Part shown: in pieces, positions 59,035 to 64,000 of the stretch
Layout of the letters: each line of letters opens with the position of its first letter
Position numbering within the stretch: the stretch's first letter is position 1
NCBI GenBank assembly: GCA_035495315.1
Contig: DATJGF010000173.1
Coordinates: forward strand, 1-64,000
Length of the DNA: 64,000 nucleotides
Direction of reading: 5' to 3'
Origin: DATJGF01 sp035495315
Lineage (GTDB): Bacteria > Verrucomicrobiota > Verrucomicrobiia > Limisphaerales > UBA8199
Made by a program: the position numbers and the translations under genes
Notes under the pieces: model-generated
What the model saw: the letters and a program-made list of their open reading frames with translations, nothing else
The model's database searches: none
Told to the model about the DNA's origin: nothing

Positions 59035-59478
59035 TTACCGGTTATACGCCTTCTGGAGCGCCTGAATATCGAGCTTGTCCATCTGCAGCATCGCCTGCAT
59101 CACTCGCTTTGACCGTTCCTCATCCTCATCGTTCAGCATGTCGCCTAACACCGATGGCACCACCTGCCACGAGACGCCAAACTGGTCTTTGAGCCAGCCG
59201 CACCTGCTCTTTTCGCCTCCCGCGGAGAGCTTTTCCCACAAATAGTCGATCTCTTCTTGCGTCTCGCAATGGATGAAGAATGAAATCGCTTCGGTGAACT
59301 TGAATTGCGGCCCGCCGTTCAGTGCGATGAAGCTCAGTCCTTCGAGCTGAAAACTTGCCGACATGGGCGAGACGCTGTCGACCTTGGAATTCTTGAAGAT
59401 CGACGTGTAGAATCGCGCTGCTTGCTCCGCCTTGCCGTCGAACCACAAGAACGGCGTTATCTTTTGAATTCGTTTCAT
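59035..59478 (-). CDS. VOC/PhnB-like protein
   Basis: A 147-residue vicinal-oxygen-chelate protein of the PhnB/3-demethylubiquinone methyltransferase-like branch: TPFLWFDGKAEQAARFYTSI, FKNSKVDS, LNGGPQFKFTEAISFFIHCE and WLKDQFGVSWQVVPSVLGDM. It starts 14 nt after the second YCII gene. The pairing with YCII is common in soil bacteria, but the role is not known. Confidence 0.85.
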   Translation of the reverse strand: MKRIQKITPFLWFDGKAEQAARFYTSIFKNSKVDSVSPMSASFQLEGLSFIALNGGPQFKFTEAISFFIHCETQEEIDYLWEKLSAGGEKSRCGWLKDQFGVSWQVVPSVLGDMLNDEDEERSKRVMQAMLQMDKLDIQALQKAYNR

Positions 59479-59492
59479 GAGAAGCCAACCCT

Positions 59493-59942
59493 TTATTTCG
59501 GCGCGGCGCTTTTGTTGACCTGCCGGCGTACCGTCGGATTATCCGCAGCCCTCTGCACATCCGGTGGAAAATCCGACATCTCAAATACCTGTCGTAACTC
59601 GACAACGTCTCCGTCCGCAGCCGGGCAGCGTTTGACCCATTCAAGCGCCTCCTCTTTCGATTTGGTCTGAATCATCCAAAAGCCGCCCACCACTTCCTTA
59701 GCCTCGACGAACGGACCGTCCGTCACGGTCGGGTTGCCACTCGAAAATGCCACCCGCGCTCCTTTGACCAGTGGCTGAAGCCCATCGAGCGATACCAACA
59801 CGCCTGCCTTGGCCAACTCTTCGTTGTACTTCATCATCCTGGCGACCGCATCCGCCGGCGGGGTAAAGCCTTCGCCTGCTCGCTGCCCCGCTGGAGCATC
59901 CGGTTGATAAACGCGCGGAATCATAAACATTACGAATCTCAT
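59493..59942 (-). CDS. YCII-related (DGPF) protein, second copy
   Basis: A 149-residue YCII protein with MRFVMFMIPRVYQPDAPAGQ and ARVAFSSGNPTVTDGPFVEA (DGPF). It differs widely from the 58625 copy, so the two are old paralogues and not a recent duplication. A 33-nt gap separates it from the VOC gene upstream. Confidence 0.85.
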   Translation of the reverse strand: MRFVMFMIPRVYQPDAPAGQRAGEGFTPPADAVARMMKYNEELAKAGVLVSLDGLQPLVKGARVAFSSGNPTVTDGPFVEAKEVVGGFWMIQTKSKEEALEWVKRCPAADGDVVELRQVFEMSDFPPDVQRAADNPTVRRQVNKSAAPK

Positions 59943-59974
59943 AGCTTAATCCTCTTTGTTGTTGGTTAGTTCTC

Positions 59975-60391
59975 TCATTGCATTACCAATATCATCCAAC
60001 CGACTCCAAAACGATCCGCCACCATGCCAAATCGCGGCGAAAAGAAAGTCTTGGTTAATGGCATTTGGACCTGACCGCCGTCGGCTAAGGCCGCGAATAG
60101 TTTGTCGGCTTCCACCTCTGTGGGGACAGTCAGCGAAAGCGAGAAACCTTGGAAACTTGGCTTGCCGGTGCACCGTCCATCAGAGGCCATCAATGTTGTC
60201 TCGCCAAAGCGGAAACTGGCGTGCATGACCTTTTCCGGCGCGGCACCCGGGCAGCCGCCAGGCTCGGGACTGTCTTTAAATCGCATCAACGCGGTCACCT
60301 CCGCGCCGATCGCTTGTCGGTAAAACTCCAGCGCCTCTTCACAGCGCCCGTCGAAGAATAGGTAAGGCTGAAGGATTCTTTTTGTGCTCAT
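59975..60391 (-). CDS. VOC/PhnB-like protein, second copy
   Basis: A 138-residue VOC protein: LQPYLFFDGRCEEALEFYRQ, AIGAEVTALMRFKDSPEP, KVMHASFRFGETTLMASDG and FFSPRFGMVADRFGVGWMIL. It is the first gene of the four-gene run (VOC, YCII, VOC, YCII). Upstream is a 230-nt divergent gap with the CotH gene. Confidence 0.85.
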   Translation of the reverse strand: MSTKRILQPYLFFDGRCEEALEFYRQAIGAEVTALMRFKDSPEPGGCPGAAPEKVMHASFRFGETTLMASDGRCTGKPSFQGFSLSLTVPTEVEADKLFAALADGGQVQMPLTKTFFSPRFGMVADRFGVGWMILVMQ

Positions 60392-60620
60392 GTTTTTGTC
60401 TTTGTTTTATTGGTTTTCAGTTTCGTTCGCCAATCAAATGGCTATTACATCTATTGGTCGTCTGCCTCACTCCGAAATCGACAGGCTCTCAAAATTATTT
60501 TTCGAATTCCCATGGCTCATAAACATGCAAGAAAATCCGGGTAATTCTTAATCTTTCCTTAAGGTCTCTCGACTAGACTGTATCGCAAAAGACAGCAATA
60601 ATGATTTCGCAACCCTATCC

Positions 60621-62711
60621 ATGCGCTTAAAAGCGTCACCCAACCCCCAGCGAACCTCGCTGGCGTTCCTCGCCGCAGGTGGATTGCTCCTGGCGCTGCT
60701 CGCCGCGGCGTTGGCCCTGCAAAAAAGCAATCCCATCTCCCCGGCCGGCGCCAGGATTGAGCCCGATGGCTTGTATCACCTTACCAACATCTGGACCGTC
60801 CATTTCAGATTTACTGCCGATCAGTGGGAAGCGATGGAACCTAAAGGTGGGTTCGGCCCGTTCGGCGGTCCAGGCCGTCCCGGGGGTCCGGGTCCTTTCA
60901 GAGGTCCGGGCGGACCTGGTCCTGGACCACGCGGACCAGGAGAAGGCCCCGGAGGCTTTGGCCCGGCAATGTTTTTGACCCCGGCCTTCCTGAAGGACGG
61001 CGATGCAAATCACGACGGCCGCCTCTCCCGTGAGGAATTCCAAGCCCTCGCTGCCAAGTGGTTCACGGCTTGGGACACAAATCATTCCGGCAAATTGGAC
61101 GAAACCAAGATTAGAGCCGGGTTGAACTCAGCTTTGGGATCCGGCGGAGGCATGGGTCCTTTTGGAGGCCCGGGCAATCGTCGACCAGGCATGAATCTGC
61201 AGGGGCCTGAAGGGAAACGTAACGGCCTCGCCTCCGCGATGGGCATCCAGTTCAATTACGTTCACGCGGAACTCGAATTCGAGGGCATTACCTTCAAAGA
61301 TGTCGGGGTCCGTTACAAGGGGAACGGCACGTTTATGGAGTCGCGCGGCTCCCTCAAGCGGTCGCTCAAGGTCGATTTGAACCATTTTGCCAAAGGCCAA
61401 AAGTTGGCCGACGTCTCGAAGCTCAACTTCAATAACAATGTCACCGACGTGAGCTGGATGAACGAGGTGCTCTCGTATCGGCTTTACCGGGATGCGGGAG
61501 TCCCGGCTCCTCAAACTGCTTATGCCCGCGTTTACGTGACCGTGCCGGGGAAATTCGATCACCAATACCTTGGCCTCTACTCGCTGGTTGAAGATGTCGA
61601 TCGGCTCTTTGCCCTTAAACGCTTTGGCACTCGGAGTGGCGCAATCTTCAAACCCGTTACTTCCAGTCTCTTTTCTGATCTCGGCAATGATTGGCCTAGG
61701 TACAACCAAACTTACGATCCAAAGACCTCGCTCTTCGATGAACAAAAACAGCGAGTGATTGGACTGGCGCGACTCGTCAGCTCGGCCGACGATAAAACCT
61801 TCGCCGCCAAAATCGGCGAGTTCATTGACCTGGCGGAGTTCGCGCGCTTTATGGCCGTTATGGTTTTCCTTTCCGATATGGACGGCATCCTCGGCCCCGG
61901 ACAGAACCTTTACCTTTATCTTCATCCAAAGTCTCAATGGTTCACGTTTATCCCTTGGGACCAGGATCATTCGTTTGGTCAATTCGGGATGCGCGGCACA
62001 CAACAACAGCGCGAAAACTTGAGCATAGCCAAGCCCTGGGACGGCGAAAACCGATTCCTCGAGCGGATGTATAACCTTGCAGAATTTCAAAGACTTTACC
62101 GCGCTGCGCTTAAAGAATTCAGCGGAACCATCTTTAACCCTGAGCGATTTCGCCAGCAAGTCGATGAAGTTGGCGCGGCTATCCGTCAGGCCGTCGCCGA
62201 CGAATCCGAAGAAAAAGTGGCGCGCTTCGACGAAGTCGTCGCCGGTGGCAACGTTCCACAAAGGGGTTTTGGCGGCAGGATGGGTCCCCCCTTCGGCGGG
62301 TTTGGCGACCCGATGAAATCGATCAAGGGTTTTGTGAAAGTCCGTGCGCAATCCATCAGCGATCAACTCGATGGAAAATCCGAGGGCTTAACCGTTACCG
62401 GTTTTGGATTCCGCCCGGGCGGACGAGGGCCCGGTGGCCCACCCGGCGGCTTTGGTCCGGGGATGTTCCTGGGACCGGCCTGGATGCAAGCTCTGGATCC
62501 ACAGAAAAAAGGCGAATTGTCCCTCGACGACTTTACCCGAGGTTTTATCGGTTGGTTCGACTCCTGGAACACAGATAAGAGTGGGATTCTCACCGAGGAC
62601 CAGTTGCGCTCAGGGATCAACCAAGATCTCTCGCCGTTCCGCGGAGGTCCACCGGGAGGATTCGGCGCACCACCCAATTTTCCAAAACCGCCAGATTCAG
62701 ACGACCGATAG
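60621..62711 (+). CDS. CotH-like kinase domain protein flanked by EF-hand pairs
   Basis: A 696-residue protein with an N-terminal hydrophobic segment (AFLAAGGLLLALLAAALAL). A Gly/Pro-rich linker (about 77-115, FGPFGGPGRPGGPGPFRGPG) precedes an EF-hand pair (DANHDGRLSREEF, DTNHSGKLDETKI). The CotH domain (about 205-560) has VGVRYKGNGTFMESRGSLKR, LNFNNNVTDVSWMNEVLSYR and FIPWDQDHSFG, where acidic residues are expected to bind metal. A second EF-hand pair (DPQKKGELSLDDF, NTDKSGILTEDQL) follows near the end. CotH proteins are atypical kinases of secreted or envelope proteins. The gene is followed by DUF4956 and VTC genes. Confidence 0.88.
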   Translation: MRLKASPNPQRTSLAFLAAGGLLLALLAAALALQKSNPISPAGARIEPDGLYHLTNIWTVHFRFTADQWEAMEPKGGFGPFGGPGRPGGPGPFRGPGGPGPGPRGPGEGPGGFGPAMFLTPAFLKDGDANHDGRLSREEFQALAAKWFTAWDTNHSGKLDETKIRAGLNSALGSGGGMGPFGGPGNRRPGMNLQGPEGKRNGLASAMGIQFNYVHAELEFEGITFKDVGVRYKGNGTFMESRGSLKRSLKVDLNHFAKGQKLADVSKLNFNNNVTDVSWMNEVLSYRLYRDAGVPAPQTAYARVYVTVPGKFDHQYLGLYSLVEDVDRLFALKRFGTRSGAIFKPVTSSLFSDLGNDWPRYNQTYDPKTSLFDEQKQRVIGLARLVSSADDKTFAAKIGEFIDLAEFARFMAVMVFLSDMDGILGPGQNLYLYLHPKSQWFTFIPWDQDHSFGQFGMRGTQQQRENLSIAKPWDGENRFLERMYNLAEFQRLYRAALKEFSGTIFNPERFRQQVDEVGAAIRQAVADESEEKVARFDEVVAGGNVPQRGFGGRMGPPFGGFGDPMKSIKGFVKVRAQSISDQLDGKSEGLTVTGFGFRPGGRGPGGPPGGFGPGMFLGPAWMQALDPQKKGELSLDDFTRGFIGWFDSWNTDKSGILTEDQLRSGINQDLSPFRGGPPGGFGAPPNFPKPPDSDDR

Positions 62712-62746
62712 CAAAATCACCCAACTCCGCTTAAATAATATTCCCT

Positions 62747-63433
62747 ATGCAAATTGATGAATCACTTCGCGAACTGTTCCTTAATCCAACCTCGATCGCA
62801 TCCTTGCCCAAATTGATTCTGAGCCTCGCACTGGCCGCGCTGCTGGGTTTGATTCTGGGCGAGGCTTATGTGCGTTTCGGTCACTCACTCTCCAATCGCC
62901 GCGCGTTCGCCCGAAACTTCCTAATGCTGACGGTAACCACCACCTTGATCATCAGCATCGTCCGTTCGTCGCTGGCCTTGTCCTTGGGCCTGGTCGGCGC
63001 GCTCTCCATCGTGCGATTCCGAGCCGCGATTAAGGAACCTGAGGAATTGGCCTTCCTGTTTTTGGCCATCAGCACGGGGTTGGGCCTGGGTGCCGGGCAG
63101 CCGATCATCACGGTGACTGCCTTGGTCGTCATTCTCGGCCTGGTCGCCATACGCAGTCAAATAAACCAGCGCCCGGATGAACCTAATCTTTACCTGACCA
63201 TCGTCAGTCCGGCCGCAGCCACTCTGGACGCCAATCAGATCATGGAAGCGCTTTCAGCCGAAGGCGCCCGCGCCAGTCTCAAACGGTTTGATCGCTCGCC
63301 GGAACAATTCGAAGCCGCCTTTGTGGTCGATTTCAAGCAGATCGCCAACCTCGAGCGGTTCACCCAGCGACTGCGCGCCCTCAGCCCGCAAGTCAAAGTA
63401 AGTTGTCTCGACCACGGCGGAATCGGTGCCTAG
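62747..63433 (+). CDS. DUF4956 membrane protein
   Basis: A 228-residue protein: LPKLILSLALAALLGLILGE, then LTVTTTLIISIVRSSLALSL and LVGALSIVRFRAAIKEPEEL with the family hallmark VRFRAAIKEPEELAFL, then about 100 residues of soluble domain. The family is always near VTC or CotH genes and is thought to help in assembling or exporting polyphosphate or a phosphorylated envelope product, but this is not proven. It lies 35 nt after CotH and ends 3 nt before the VTC gene. Confidence 0.88.
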   Translation: MQIDESLRELFLNPTSIASLPKLILSLALAALLGLILGEAYVRFGHSLSNRRAFARNFLMLTVTTTLIISIVRSSLALSLGLVGALSIVRFRAAIKEPEELAFLFLAISTGLGLGAGQPIITVTALVVILGLVAIRSQINQRPDEPNLYLTIVSPAAATLDANQIMEALSAEGARASLKRFDRSPEQFEAAFVVDFKQIANLERFTQRLRALSPQVKVSCLDHGGIGA

Positions 63434-63436
63434 CCC

Positions 63437-64000
63437 ATGGGATTTCCATTTCCCAATCCTCGCTACGAGCGCAAGTTCATTGCGGAAGGCTTCACATTGG
63501 CTGAAGCTTTGGCCCTCGTGCGCCGTCATCGGGCCGCCTTCCGAGAGGCCTTTCCGCCGCGCATTGTAAATAATATCTACCTGGATTCGCCCTCGCGGAC
63601 CGCTTATTACGACCACATCAACGGCTGCCCGCGCAGGGTTAAGCATCGCGTTCGGTGGTATGGGCCGCTTGACGGCCAAATCCTCCAGCCCATTCTCGAA
63701 CGCAAATTCAAGTCCGGCTCCATTAGCGGCAAGGACAGTCATGCGTTGGCCCCCTTTCAACTAAATGGACAACCGGTACGAGCCTCCCTGGCGGTTGCAC
63801 TTAACACCGCCGCGTTGCCGGAACAATTGCGGGCGGAGCTAAATCATCTCACTCCGTGCCTGCTCAATCGATACCACCGCCATTATTTTGTCAGTGCCGA
63901 TCGCAAATTCCGACTCACGGTCGATTCTGATTTTCAATTCGCCGCCGCGCATAGCCCTTCCGCCAAAATCTCCCCGGGCCGTCCTGGCCTCCCCTCGGTT
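63437..64000 (+). CDS. VTC-domain (polyphosphate polymerase-like) protein, partial
   Basis: From the ATG at 63437 the frame is open for 188 codons to the window end, so the C-terminus is missing. It has the VTC4-like tunnel residues: NPRYERKFIAEGF at the start, VNNIYLDSPSRTAYYDHING, RRVKHRVRWYG (basic tunnel-lining Lys/Arg), ILERKFKSGS and LLNRYHRHYFVSADRKFR. VTC domains make polyphosphate from ATP. It lies 3 nt after DUF4956 and completes the CotH-DUF4956-VTC set. Confidence 0.88.
   Translation, partial: MGFPFPNPRYERKFIAEGFTLAEALALVRRHRAAFREAFPPRIVNNIYLDSPSRTAYYDHINGCPRRVKHRVRWYGPLDGQILQPILERKFKSGSISGKDSHALAPFQLNGQPVRASLAVALNTAALPEQLRAELNHLTPCLLNRYHRHYFVSADRKFRLTVDSDFQFAAAHSPSAKISPGRPGLPSV

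Overview
The window looks like ordinary chromosomal DNA of a free-living, GC-rich Gram-negative bacterium, most likely a verrucomicrobial lineage of the Pedosphaera/Limisphaera type. This is inferred from the mix of genes (type II-secretion-like prepilin with an H-x-DG type C-terminus, DUF5107-TPR protein, CotH/DUF4956/VTC cluster, GDP-mannose 3,5-epimerase-like protein, outer-membrane polysaccharide export genes) and from the very dense set of dispersed intergenic palindromes; no rRNA or other marker in the window proves it. No tRNA, rRNA, CRISPR array, insertion sequence or prophage was found.

Layout. 1-2805 (minus): end of an exopolysaccharide export locus (outer-membrane barrel, Wza-like lipoprotein-type exporter, Wzz/GumC-like chain-length protein cut by the window edge). 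3114-5553 (plus): small membrane protein, family 2 glycosyltransferase, adenylate kinase. 5717-13486: phosphatidylglycerophosphate synthase, MFS transporter, PurE, prepilin, GltX, ketopantoate reductase, HU protein with a clear terminator, Ser/Thr kinase. 13552-16193: N-carbamoylputrescine amidase, RmlD-like reductase and GluQ-RS, closely packed. 16313-24700: aldo/keto reductase, a GntR(YtrA-like)-ABC operon, Icd, and XseB-Dxs. 24903-37710: gamma-glutamyltransferase, a 1108-residue secreted DUF5107-TPR protein, a Gfo/Idh/MocA protein, shikimate/chorismate genes (aroB, glutamine amidotransferase), then an SDR - GH88-like hydrolase - old-yellow-enzyme run. 37707-50344: alpha-amylase-family enzyme, ACT protein, cardiolipin synthase, DsbD, nitrilase-family amidase, response regulator, ParB, PfkB kinase, peptide deformylase, PurN. 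50450-57759: a strange chimera of a decayed endonuclease/exonuclease/phosphatase fold and a Wzz-like coiled coil, a GME-like epimerase, and a galactose operon (symporter, small membrane protein, GalK). 58625-60391: alternating YCII and VOC/PhnB genes. 60621-64000: CotH-EF-hand protein, DUF4956 membrane protein and a VTC (polyphosphate polymerase) domain protein cut by the window end.

The most unusual things are (1) the chimeric protein at 50450-52579, whose nuclease-like fold is split by a GumC-like coiled coil and has lost most catalytic residues; (2) the CotH/DUF4956/VTC cluster, in which the CotH domain is flanked by two EF-hand pairs and Gly/Pro-rich linkers; (3) at least six families of intergenic repeats: hairpin-array elements whose terminal GTAG supplies gene stop codons, 7-nt short tandem arrays of several sequence families, a 260-bp nested palindrome, a GTAGGAGACGACGT family, a CCCTCTCC/GGAGAGGG family and a GGAAGGCC family; and (4) several TTGACA-type promoters placed so close to the start codon that the transcripts should have very short or no leaders.

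All functional names come from reading motifs in the translated sequence; no database search was run.
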